Shown here piece by piece: positions 24,432 through 35,463 of a stretch of DNA of 64,000 nt (the first letter of the stretch is position 1; every line of letters begins with the position of its first letter). Under the pieces are notes generated by a model. It did no database searches. It saw only the letters and a list, made by a program, of their open reading frames with translations, and was not told where the DNA came from. A program made the translations under genes and the position numbers. Origin of the DNA: Thelonectria olida (Eukaryota; Ascomycota; Sordariomycetes; Hypocreales; Nectriaceae); assembly GCA_020736575.1 (NCBI GenBank), contig JAGPYM010000003.1:1054001-1118000 (forward strand), in the 5' to 3' direction.

Positions 24432-25869
24432 GGACGGCCGGGTACGAATACAGGGGACTTTCCTTGCGCGAGGGAGGTTGATTAAAATGGAAGGACGGGA
24501 GGGAAGGGAAGGGAGAATGGCTAGTTAATGAGTTGGATGAAAGATGGATAAGCGATAAGACAAGAACTACATCTGTAGATAGCAGGATCACATAGTATGC
24601 GTAGAGCTAGCGAGGACGTCATCAATTATTGGTTTGTTTCGTATTAGGTTCAGTCCGATGGCAATAGACGGTCGCATCGGCGAAGCTTGTGTCGGGTGGC
24701 ATTAGTACTTACTGGTATTCGTAGGGGTGATGCTGGGGTGGGTGAATCCGTGAACTTCGTATCAACGATGGGGTAGGATGCCAAGGAAGGGAATTCCCTG
24801 GTTGACAAGAAGCCTATTCAAATCAAGCAATGGGCTTCGATTCATCCCGATTAGATGGTTCAGGGGGCCGTGAACTGGTGGATCTACGCATCTGCAGTTT
24901 GTGTATTATTATCGCGTCATTCTGCCATCTGTTGGTTCTCAGCTGGGGCATCATCATGATGACTTTTTTATAACTACTGGACAAAACAAGCTGGTGGAGC
25001 CCATGTATAAATTTGGATACGATGAGAGGCGGATTGTGGGCGTGTGAGTGGGGTATCACTGGATTAGTGAATGCTAAGGGAATACGTCAGCCAGTCGAGT
25101 GGTGGTGGCTGACTTTGGCTGTGCATATACGAGCACAAGAGCACAATGGCACAACTGGTGGTTGTTTGTTTCTTTGCCCTTTGTCTTCCTCCCGTCTTTC
25201 CTCTTTGCCAAGTGACCACCAGCTTGTCTGGCCTTTCAAGAGACAACTCCCTGGCCCTGGGCGGGATCTACCACGCCGTTGCCACGGGAGGTTGAGCCCG
25301 TCACAAGCCCAAGCAAAGCCCCCCCCTGAGTATTCCCTGGTGCCAATGGACGGTGCATTAAATGTGACCCCATCTTCTCAACACGCACGCCCCTTCTTCG
25401 TACGTGCGCGTCCGTCCGAGTGTCGGTCACTACGGAGCTTTCTAGTGGACGCCCGGCATTCTTGAAAAGCCCATCAAGGGCATGTTGGCTGTGGCGTTTG
25501 CTTGGGCTGGCATGTTATTCCGGTCGCCTACCCCGTCCCGTCTCCGCCTGTGACTTGTTCCTCCATTTTTCTCCTCTTCTTCATTCAACATCAGTCGCTT
25601 CCATTCTATTTCGTCTCGCCAAAAAAAGAAAGTCGTTTTTCTCTCTTTCTTTTCCTTCGTTCTTGAACTCGGTCCATTCGCTTCCATTCATGCTTCTCTT
25701 CCTCCTTTAGAGTCCTCCTCCTTCTTCAAACCGCTCGACTTCGACTCCTTCGGCATCTTCATCGTTCTGAGACCCATTCTTGACACTTACCACTTTTGGA
25801 TCCGGCCGCCCTTAGATACAATCGACACGATACGATAAAGCACACACGACTTACAACAAAGCGAACATC
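24432..25869. other. Intergenic region, no gene seen
   Basis: The region has no supported coding frame. The part from about 25540 to 25780 is strongly CT-rich and is probably the promoter and leader of the GPI-anchor-type gene. Confidence 0.5.
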
Positions 25870-26295
25870 ATGCGTGTCCAGCTCAAGCACATCCTCCCCG
25901 TGGCCCTCCTCCTCACCGGAGTCGTAGCCAAGACCACCGAGGCGGCCGAGAGCACAGCCGTCGAGAAAGCCTCGGCCACCGACGACACAGCCAAGGAGAC
26001 GGCCACGGGCAAGGACGAAGAGAGCACCGCCTCCGAGACGGAGTCGGGAGCCGAGTCGACCGCCACCGAAAGCAGCGACGACAAGGACAAGGACAAGGAC
26101 AGCTCCGAGACGGGCAAGAAGACGACGGCCAAGTCTACCAAGACGACCAAGGCCACGTACACGGATACGTGGGTGGCCACGGTGCCCGCAACTACGGCTC
26201 CGGACCTCGAGGGCTCTGCGTCGCTCAAGAGCCCCAACTACATTATCGTGACCTTGTCGGTTGGTCTCCTGACGGCTGGTATGACATTCCTGTGA
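25870..26295 (+). CDS. Small Ser/Thr/Glu-rich secreted protein with GPI-anchor-type ends
   Basis: One exon of 141 residues. A signal peptide (MRVQLKHILPVALLLTGVVA, residues 1-20) precedes a low-complexity ectodomain of Ser, Thr, Glu, Asp and Lys with a DKDKDKD run and a Lys/Thr-rich end. The last 19 residues (from about 123) are hydrophobic and end without a basic tail. A small-residue cluster GSASLKS sits before them. This is the pattern of a GPI attachment signal, so the mature protein should sit on the plasma membrane or wall. No cysteines and no domain are present. A wall-structure or surface-coat role is likely but not shown. A long CT-rich leader upstream suggests strong expression. Confidence 0.75.
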   Translation: MRVQLKHILPVALLLTGVVAKTTEAAESTAVEKASATDDTAKETATGKDEESTASETESGAESTATESSDDKDKDKDSSETGKKTTAKSTKTTKATYTDTWVATVPATTAPDLEGSASLKSPNYIIVTLSVGLLTAGMTFL

Positions 26296-27819
26296 AGCCC
26301 AAAAACATCAGGATCGACTGGAGACAACGCATTTACAAGCATGGGTCGGCATTACAAGGTGGTGTGACGTTTCACATGTCTGCTTCTACCTGGTCATGGT
26401 GCCTGGAGTTTTATTTATTACCTGGAATTTACTGCTGGTCTTTCTCTGTTCAGTCTTGTCAGCCTTGTTGAAGAAACAAACGAGAGCGAAATGGCAATTA
26501 ATATGACGATGGGCGCGTGACCGGATTGTGGCGCCGAGACCTCATTTCTGAGCATTACGCTCTGACACGAAGGAGCAGAAAAAAAGGAATAAAAGATGAG
26601 GTTTGACCCCAGAAGAAAAACTGGGGAAAAGGACGAGGGGGTGACGGACGGGTCGCGGGTCCAGGGGGTTGGGGTAATAATAGCAGCATTTTTGTATTCG
26701 TACAGATTGTACAAGAGGGTGAATAAATGGTATGAAATGCATAAAAGATGTGCATAACGTTGCCTATTTTTGAACTACTTCCATGGCTTGGTGACGTTCC
26801 TTCGTGGATGGATAGGTAAGGTAGCTAGTGGATGGCCTCACAGGCGGTAATGTGCACACAACCAGCAACAACTAGAATGATGTAAAAACGAGGCGGAATT
26901 ACCTGTGCAACTGGGCTGATTGATGAAGAGTCATTGTCGAGTTTTCAACAAAGAGGAGGAGTGAAAGTAGGGGTTTATACTGACTGCCTTAATGCTTTGG
27001 TGACCACTGGTAAGGGACCAGACGACCAATAGTAACAATTGAATGGAATTGATTCCGTATACTGCCTCTAGGTGAGATTCCTATTTGCTCGGAGTGTACC
27101 ACAGACGCAAACTGGTTGAAGCTTTCACTTCCATTTCTTTCTCACTTTGCTTGGCAGCATCACCTATTTTGAAGACCCTTAGGGTCCAATCGCGGCGGGT
27201 GCCATCGACGTCATCGCCATCCACCCTCGGCCTCGGACCTGGGGCGGTAGTAGGCTTCGTTGGTTGACTGGCTGCCGTTGCCCGCTGTAGCTCACTGGAC
27301 GGACGCCCGCAAGCGATGGAGATGAGGCCCTAAAGCGAAGAGTCGAGGCGCTGGAGGACTTGACTCGCCCAACCTGGAAGGGAGGGATGCGGGCGTAGTG
27401 GGGCTGGCTCAACTCTGGCTGGGACTGGTCAATTTGCATCATTGGTGCCTTTGACGTGCCTTGCATTCAAGGGAAGGAACAACCACCACCACCGCAACCT
27501 TCGTCCTTCTCTTCTGGTGGGAGAATCTTATCTTGACCCAACTCCATCTCCAACTCGTTCTGCCTCTCACATCCCCCTTCTCATCCATCTTCGTTCCCTC
27601 ATCAACCGTCGTCAATACTGCGCCATCTAAACGACCATTGCGCTCCCGTCCACTGCCTCACCCGGCCCCCACTATCGACTTGTCGTCATTGCGCATATCC
27701 AAACCCAACGTCCTAACCGAGACCACCTGGCTTGATACCTCACAAGACTCTCGACCTTCGTATACCAAGGCGCTGTCTGTTTCTTTGACACTACTTTGTA
27801 CAGTCTTACCGACCACATC
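26296..27819. other. Intergenic region, no gene seen
   Basis: A 173-codon frame at 27461-27982 overlaps the start of the next gene in another frame and looks like translated leader. The remainder has no coding evidence. Confidence 0.45.
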
Positions 27820-29032
27820 ATGGCGCAAACGTCGCAACCGACCTTCATCAACCTCCCGCCTCCCTCTTCCAGGCCAGACACTCCGTCTGAGATGCCGTGC
27901 GTCCCCCCTCCTCGCAATTGGCCTTTGCTCTTTACACTTGATGAAGTGGTCTTTCAATGCTCAATGCTCACCTCGCACTTAACTGTCTAGTGGCACCCCC
28001 ACTAGCACCACCACCTCGCTCTCCGCTCTCTCCACGACCGCAATCAAGGACGGCCATCGCGGCCACTTCCCTCCCGGCTCTCTCAGCCGCGGCCACCAAC
28101 ACAACCCCTCCACCACCAGCCTCGAGGCTGAGCGCGCCGATCGCATCTCCCGCCTCGCCGGCCTTGAACGTGTCTCGACTCTTCGCGCCCCTCCCCCGGG
28201 CTCTGCGCAGGGCCCTGCGAACTCCATTTCCCCTCAAACCACCCCGACCTCGACTACTGGTTTCCCGCCCAACTACCCCGCGACCCAACACCTGACTCCG
28301 GCATACTTCGATAGCAATGGCCAGCCAGTTGCTGTCACCAAGATGAGCACTGTTGGAACCGCCAGCGCCACCGAGAGCCATGGTGATGAAGATCGCACAA
28401 CTGCCGGCGACCATGATGAAGACATGCTGAGCACCGATACCAACTATCGTGAGGGCGAGTCAGTCACCAGCATGGGCGGCTACCCTGACGCAATGGATGA
28501 AGACATGGACCGCTTTACCAATCGGTCTGTTGGAGGCTACGAGGATCGCATGAGTGATGATGGCTCGGCTTCTTTGGTTGGCTTTGGTGAGGGCGCTGGA
28601 AGCACAGTCTCTGGCCCAATCTACCACCGCCGCCCAGCTCCTGGCTCTGTCACCGCCCAGCAGATTTGGTCTCTCGAGCGGACCAACTCAGGCCTCAGTG
28701 ATTCGCGACGCGACCGGGATACTCACATGAGCGACACACCTGCGAGTGCTGCGGCTTTGCAAGAGCGACGAGATGCGCGCATGGTTGATGGCGTAGCGGC
28801 CGATCCGGAGCACGATTCTTTCGTCGATACCACATTCCGAGGACCAGTTCCCGCATCTCATTCCCAGTCACAGCTACAATCCCACGGCGGAGCTCAAGAG
28901 ACAGCTGAGAGGATTGTGCAACGACTAGATAGTGGTGAGACCAGAACGGGATCGACTGGTCTCGTAGGCCCTGGCCGAAGTGGCGAGCCTCTGGGCAAGT
29001 TCTACTTCGAGGGCGAGAAGCGCGATAGCTAA
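27820..29032 (+). CDS. Uncharacterised fungal protein, disordered, about 372 aa
   Basis: Two exons, 27820-27896 and 27991-29032, are joined through a GTGCGT donor and an AACTGTCTAG acceptor. The start codon follows a CT-rich leader. The product is Ser/Thr/Pro-rich at the N-terminus (INLPPPSSRPDTPSEMP) with one conserved-looking helix, SLEAERADRISRLAGLERVSTLR. An acidic middle with repeated Met-Asp and Gly-Tyr segments follows (DAMDEDMDRF, GGYEDRMSDDG). The C-terminus ends in LGKFYFEGEKRDS. It lacks a signal peptide and membrane helices and is probably a cytosolic or nuclear disordered protein. I recognise no domain and assign no function. The spliced frame is far longer than its antisense or shifted shadows, which supports the gene. 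Confidence 0.7.
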
Positions 29033-30631
29033 GATGTATAAGTTGAACCGGATATTGTCAGCGCCGCAAGGCATGGCTCGGGCGAGCGTGGGAGGCTCTT
29101 TTCCTTTGGGTCTACATGAGTTTTCTCTGTTGATACTTAGTTCTGGACGACGCCTGAAATTATTTTTATTGAGATTCTGAACTCTTATTCCGTGTATGAA
29201 GAAAACAAGGGAGAGAACAGTTATACTTGTGCGGGAACAGGCGAGGCGGCAGGGCGCGTCTTATGAGGGTATATGTATGATGAGTAAGTTATTAAGTAGC
29301 CTATGCAGTTCTTCTTGGTATTCTATTTCATCCTGTTGTTCTTGCTGAAGTGAAAGTGGCGAGTCTATGCGACATCGATTGATTGGTTGTTGCACCGTGT
29401 TTCTCGCAAAGAATAATCTCGCACGGATGCTCCCTACTTACCTAGGGTTTGCGTACTCATTGCAGCTTAACTCTGACCGACTCTAAACTTTGCTGCAAGA
29501 ATGAGTTTCTCGCTGGCTACAATGTAGATAATGAAAGTTGATATGCATCTATCTGGGCAGAACAGCTTCACCTGCAATTATTCGTTTCCGCCTGATTCCA
29601 ATAAGTTGGCCTGTGATATCCTATTGAGGCTCCATGAGAGAGGTTGAGCTAGTACCTATATTCATACTCAATAGCAGTCTTTCTCATCTTGCAATATAGG
29701 TATCCGAACGTCACCTCTTGGGAAGAATACTCAGCAGGATCCAGGACTACCCTCTCAGAGCCTCCCTCGTATGCATGCAATATCAATAACCACATACACA
29801 CCAGCCGGATCATGTGACAAAAGTGTCGAGGATTTATGTCATAGGGTTCAAGTCCCTCTTCGCATTATGCGGCTTGTATTCGTCAAAATAATAATAGTGT
29901 AGTAATAGAGAGCATCACAAGGGCTCATTGTAGCCAAACTTGATCCTTCTCATCGAAACGGCCTTCCTCTTCTGCCGAGGGGGCGTCGATGACCAGGAAA
30001 ACTAGAAACAAATCATAAATGATCCCCTTTGTGGGACTGTCACCAGGTCCGGTTCGCCTTTACCATGTTCCCCGCCCATGGGGCAGGTTGAATGGCCCCA
30101 ACGTGAAGCGACACAGGGGATAAGTAGTAAACAGAAGCAGCAAAACAAAGCACATGGAACGCCTCCCCATTCAGCCTGTCGCTGGACTGCCCCGTCACCA
30201 GCCGGAGGTGAAATACCCAAAAGATCAAGTCATGCCGCCCAGCCGTGGAGATTTGGGACCAAATAGTAACCCAAATTATCATCCCGCCCGGAGGCGTCCA
30301 TCCCACCTCAGTGTAATGAGAAAAGGCATTCGATACAAGAATGACCTCATCTATGTTATTTCCTTGTATGTCTATATGGCTGGTTGCATGTAGCCATATT
30401 CCGCGTGAAAACGAAACGATAGGGCCGGCTTTGGAGATGTGAACCAAACAAAGCGAAATCAGACTAGTATACCATCGTGTAATAAGTAGAGCAATAAAAG
30501 CAAGAAATGGGGAACCCTGCATTGCAGAGATCCCTTTAGGGCGGACCTTGGTGTTCGCCTCCCAAGGCTCATTACTAGAAGATGAAGTAGGCCCGCAACG
30601 TATTAAATGTTGAAGATAAATATGATTGTCA
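29033..30631. other. Convergent intergenic region, no gene seen
   Basis: The region lies between the 3' ends of the uncharacterised gene (+) and the Zn2Cys6 gene (-). It is comparatively AT-rich in parts. A sequence resembling a tRNA T-loop near 29844 was rejected because no cloverleaf forms. Confidence 0.5.
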
Positions 30632-32860
30632 TCATGCGCACATGAAGTCGAGGTTCATGCGTCGGGCGAGACTTTGCCAGTCCCAGACGGCCTGCCAGTC
30701 TCCGTCGTCCATTCTGTCCCAGACCGTCTCAAGAACCTGGGAAACGTGGTCGCAGTTACGTAGACCGGTGTACCCGCGGACTGCCTTGATAGCTGTGCGA
30801 ATTCGCTCGCGCTCACTGCTGTCGAAGCAAGCCGTGCCAATTAGCAAGCATGGGATGAGGAGAAGCGTCTGCGCTGGTTCCGAGGGTTTGAATGTGTCTA
30901 GGATATTCAGGGCATCCCCTACAGCAGTGGTGATGCGTTGGTCATGGTAGGCGGGGCGGCGGCTGGGGGGTGGAGACGAGGCTCGGGGAGCATCCCCAAC
31001 GAGGGAATCTCCTTCGTGCATAGAACTCGTCCTTGACGGGTTTCGTGATGAGGGGCAACTGTGAGGCGTATGGATTCCATTTGCTGGGGTCCTTGCTGTG
31101 GAGAAGGCGGCCATCGAGGCTCGTCGAGGAGGTCCAACCGATGCAGTGACGACGGGTAGGGTGCTAAATGTCGAACGTCGCATCGATGAGGCAGAGGGGG
31201 GGTAAATAGTTCGGAAAAGATAGACCCATATCATCTGCTTGTAAAGGAGTGCGACTCGGTCGCGGCTGTCTCCCGCGGGCCAATGGGGGCTCCATTCTCG
31301 AAGAGCGGCGTCGATCTCGGCAGCTCGGTAGAGGCTGGTGTAGTCGACAAGAGGGTCAACAGAATGAGCCATATTGTCCCGGATCTTGTTTCGCATGTCG
31401 CTGATTTCGACCAAATACTTGAAGAGGCCATCAGCAACGCCGATGAGTCGAGGGGGATGAACCGGCCAATCCGGCCAATCCGTTGAAGTCAGTCGAGGGG
31501 TCCTTGTCAGGGGGTGCCAGAACAAATCGTCAGCGTATATGTGATACTGGAAGAACTCGGTGATGAAGGTGTGGAAGGCGGGATCCTCAGGCGGGGACTC
31601 TTGAATGAGCTTCTGATATCCCTTGAGATGAATACGGTGGTCACCCCGGGGGTTGCCATCGGCTCGAGTTTGCAGTAGCAAGCATAGCATTTGTCCGTAT
31701 CTCGCATACAAGACTGTGTTATACTCGGAATCATGCTTGTCGAGAGGCGTGTCCATGTCCTCACAAAGCCACTTCATAGCTTCATCGTGGTGGTATTGCG
31801 AACGCTCCTCCAAGAGTTCCCTGTTGGTGTTGGGGTTGTCCGTCAGTAGCTTCGAGCCATAGGGTGTGTCCAGATCAATATGTTTGCTGCTCAGAGACAG
31901 AATGGAGTGCATAAGTCCTTGGTGCCTGTTGGCGAGCTGCAAGATGATGTCCTTGAAGGCATTCTTGGCCTCGCCTTCAACAGTGAGGACATTACTCAAT
32001 TGGGTAATATAGTGCTTCCAAAAAATCTTGTCTTCGGTTGTCTCGACGCCGTGAAAGATGGGCTGCATGGTGATGATTGGGAGGCTCTCCCGCCGCAAGC
32101 GTTCTGTGCTGGTGATTAGATTGCCGTTTGGTCGGCTGCCGATGTGAAACCACATACCCTCTTCGGCCCTTTCTTTGCCGCTCTTCCAAATCTGCTTTTC
32201 GTGGTATCCTTCACAAACCACTGCATTCTTCTCGCAATTCATGCCTAAATTCTGATATTAGAAATCAAAGAGGTGAAATGGATTGGACCTAGTCGTACAT
32301 CGGGGTTTAGCTTCGTCGCACTTCTTCTTTCGTTTTCGGCATGTAATGCATCCCGTCTTTGATCGGCCCTTGGTGACTTTGCTCTGACCGGGCGCTGGGG
32401 TTGCAGGATGCTTCCTTGGTCGTCCTCGAGGCCGTTTTTGCTTCGTCTGGTTCGTGGATTGGTCGGAGGCAACAGCCGGGACGGACGCCGAGGCGGCTGG
32501 GGCGGCCTGGAAGTCTTCCAACCTCAAATCGTCGTCAAATGGTTCCAGCTTTGGGACGGCGAGAATTTCATCGGACTCTTGGTCCCATTTACTATCCATA
32601 TCAACATCGTCACGCTCGCTCGATGCGATACCCCAAGAGTCAGAGGAATTGGCCGTGGGAGCAGAATCCATGGCCACGTCCGTCCCAGAACTGATGGGAG
32701 ATAACTGGCCAGCCTGCAATTGAGTTGTTGACGAGCTAACAATCCAAGCGGTATTAATCGGTGGTGATGGGGGAATCATGGCTTCGTCGGACGACATGCT
32801 TCGTCTGTCAGTCCAGGAGAAACCTCCTTGCTCCGTTACAATATTGAGAGGACGGTCCAT
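30632..32860 (-). CDS. Zn(II)2Cys6 transcription factor with adjacent AT-hook
   Basis: Two exons, 32860-32299 and 32244-30632, with a 54-base GTACGA..TTTAG intron that splits the fourth zinc-binding cysteine, give 724 residues. The zinc cluster is C171, C174, C181, C188, C191 and C198, spaced Cx2Cx6Cx6Cx2Cx6C, with the basic CRKRKKKC core. Just before it lies an AT-hook, PRGRPRK at 144-150, which would add minor-groove binding to AT-rich DNA. The N-terminal 140 residues are acidic and Ser-rich. The region after about residue 240 (HYITQLSNVLT..NAFKDIILQLA, LMHSILSLSSKHI) resembles the fungal-specific regulatory domain of the Fungal_trans_2 type. It is a nuclear regulator. Target genes cannot be read from the context: neither neighbour is an enzyme, and the 9 kb upstream is empty. 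Confidence 0.9.
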
Positions 32861-34674
32861 GGTCGGTCGATGAGGAGTGCCGAGTTCTTAAAAGTCAAGG
32901 AGACTTGGCAGAATGAATGTAGGTTCGAGGCCGGTGGCAAAAGAGTTAGATGTACGATCCTTTAACATATGGCCTTGGGAAGTTGAAGGCGAAGAGCCAA
33001 CATCGGGGAGTGGAGACGAGAGCGTGGCGGTGGTGGGCGTTAGGTCGGGTTAGCCATCGACACCAGCACACCGGCGATTGATTGAAGCTTCTGGTGGTCG
33101 CCTTGAATGGGCGACAAGTCAACAAGCAGACGGACACAGAGTGGAATGGAGGAAAGAGGAGGAAGATGGAGGGATGGAGGGGCTCTGTGGGTGGAGAGGT
33201 CTTATTTGGGAGCCAGGCTAAAGTCGACTTGAGTCTGGGTGTGGAGGATTGAGATCCAGCAGTGCGTCTTGGGTGCCGTCAAGACCAGCTCCCCACACCA
33301 ATCGTGTTCCAACTTGGATGCTTGAGGATGGCTTCTAGACACAACAAGAACGCCATGGGCCTTGGATTACGGGCCACGAGTGAGGCAGGGGCCAGCCAAA
33401 CCTGCCGCCATGTGCCGTCGGTCCCGTCGTGAGGCCGATGGTGGCCATGAGGCACGAGGCTTGACGGTCCCCCCTTCCAACATGGCCTGGTCCAAGCTGA
33501 CTTCTCACGGACGAGGAGGATGGGATAAGAGAGGGGGCTCTCGGCGGAAGTTCCCCACCTCTGATGGGGGGGAGGAGTCGAGGACCCCCAAGTCCTAGCG
33601 TCAAAGGGGTGTCATTTGCGACAAGGTACTTTAGGGTACATAGTCCGGTCTTTGGCTAAGTGGGACGGCCAGTGTCCTCCTTCGACTGGGGTTGACGGTG
33701 AGAAGGTCGGTAGCGCGCTACCGATGCTGGAGCAACAAATGCGATGAGCGGAATTGTGATTTGTGAGGCCTTGCAGTCAAGGAGGGTGGCCCCGAGTCTG
33801 ACCAGTCTGGAATGAAATCGATAGCGAGCGGTCATTTGAGCCTTGCAGTTTGAGGTCATGGAGCGTGGGAGAGTGTCCAGATGGTATGCTTGCCGGCCAT
33901 GCTTGTGGAGACTTGGCCGCTTCGTGGTTCGACCATGTGTTGATCTCGTCCTTGAAGTCGCACGACAACGACATCCAACACTTCTGCACAGATTCGGGTC
34001 TTGGGTTGCCCGAAGTGCCATTGACTGAATGCAATGCATTGGCGATGTAGCATGATATCATGACTATTCCTCGACGAAGTTGGGATGGCCGTGACTGCGG
34101 CTGACACAGTCCGCGGCGGCGGTTGGCGTCCCGCGGTGCATGCAGTTGAGTCTGGGACTGTTGCAGCATTGGGCAGAGATACATTTTGCCAATATGTAAG
34201 TTATGGAGTAGTTACACGCATGTAAAGCCACAGCGGTACCGACTGGCCACCGCATAATATGTCTTCTCAATATAGGCCCACGGACATGGCTGAGGGACTG
34301 CATGGGCATGTATCCTTGAATCCTGGCCCAAACGCTTAGTTGTGGTGAGGAGTCAATCGCCATCGATGAGCGGACAGAGGTTTTGATATCCTTTAAGATC
34401 GCCGTTGTCATTGTCGTTGTCGTTTCTGGCGGCGGCAGCCCGCATTTGGCATCAGGTCGAATGCCGAAGAGAGTGGGAAAGGTGCGGGAGACAATGGGCT
34501 GATGGTAACCCTCCTCTACGCGCATTGCTGGGTAGCATCGGGGATGGATTTGCGCAAGTAATGACGGGTTTTTGTTTGCACTTCGACTTCGAATAGGGGT
34601 GAGGATGTGGAAGATTGTGCTGTGCCATGCTCATGTTTGATGAAAGTGGAAGGTTGAACCTTAGGATGGATATC

Positions 34675-34703
34675 TACCTAGGTAAGGTACCTAGTTACCT
34701 TAC
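34675..34703. repeat. TACCTAGGTA-type palindromic cluster
   Basis: TACCTAGGTA, which is its own reverse complement, lies at 34675-34684. AGGTACCTAGT and TACCTTAC follow immediately, so two and a half overlapping units are packed into 29 bases. Related units occur at 13306 and 47051. Confidence 0.6.
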
Positions 34704-35447
34704 ATTGGTAGGACAATACGAAGTACAGTGCGCACCTTCTCCCCTTGGGTTGCGGGATGCGCCTCCATGAATCACCGTGCGGGTTATTACGACACGGTGC
34801 GTTCCGAGCCATACATCTTCTTCGACCTTCTCTGATTGATGAGACTCCAACTTCATCAAACAGCACACCCACCGATCTTATAACGACCCTCCAGTTAACA
34901 TCGTATGTACGAATACATACCACCGACTCAGCTTCGCATGTTTGCCGCCGCAGGTACGAAGTGCTGCACACCTTCAGGCCCAGTGGCCAACATGACTGGT
35001 GCTGCATTGGTATTGAGCATGTCAGCCTACCGCGCATTAGTACATCCGTCGGCACGCAGCGGCCTGGTTCTCCCTGCAAAGGCAGCTGACAAAGCTCCTT
35101 TTGACCAGATCTAGACCAAGGGGACCGCCACATGGTTCTTTTCTTGCTCCAACGCTACCAGAGGCAAGATCAGGCGCAATATCAGTCACCAAACTAACAC
35201 ACATGTAGCATCTTTCAAGCTTTCAGCATCTCTGACCGTCCCAGACGTGCCGATCTGGTATGCGTGGTGCGCTGTCTTCCCAGTTTCCTCCCCCTTTTTG
35301 ACATATCGGAGGATACTTACGCTGTGTAATCCTTGAGCCTCCATTTACAATCCAACCCAGATGCATCCCACTACTGCACACTGTTATTAGCGCACATGTG
35401 CGTCTCGACCAGGATCGCTCCTCATCAACATTCATCTCTCTCCTGGT

Positions 35448-35463
35448 CTCCGTACGTACGGAG
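35448..35463. repeat. Perfect 16-base palindrome CTCCGTACGTACGGAG
   Basis: Both arms of eight bases match exactly with no spacer. The flanking bases continue as TACGGAGTAGTA. It belongs to the TACGGAGTA/TACGAAGTA-like motif set scattered through the non-coding parts of this window. Confidence 0.7.

Noticed and set aside
27461..27982. 173-codon frame before the uncharacterised gene
   Set aside because: It overlaps the first exon in another frame, is rich in Leu/Ser/Pro/Thr from CT-rich leader sequence, and lacks continuation by splicing.
29838..29860. AGGGTTCAAGTCCCT, resembling a tRNA T-arm
   Set aside because: The T-arm hairpin forms, but no matching 5' acceptor strand, D-arm or anticodon arm lies upstream at the needed distance.
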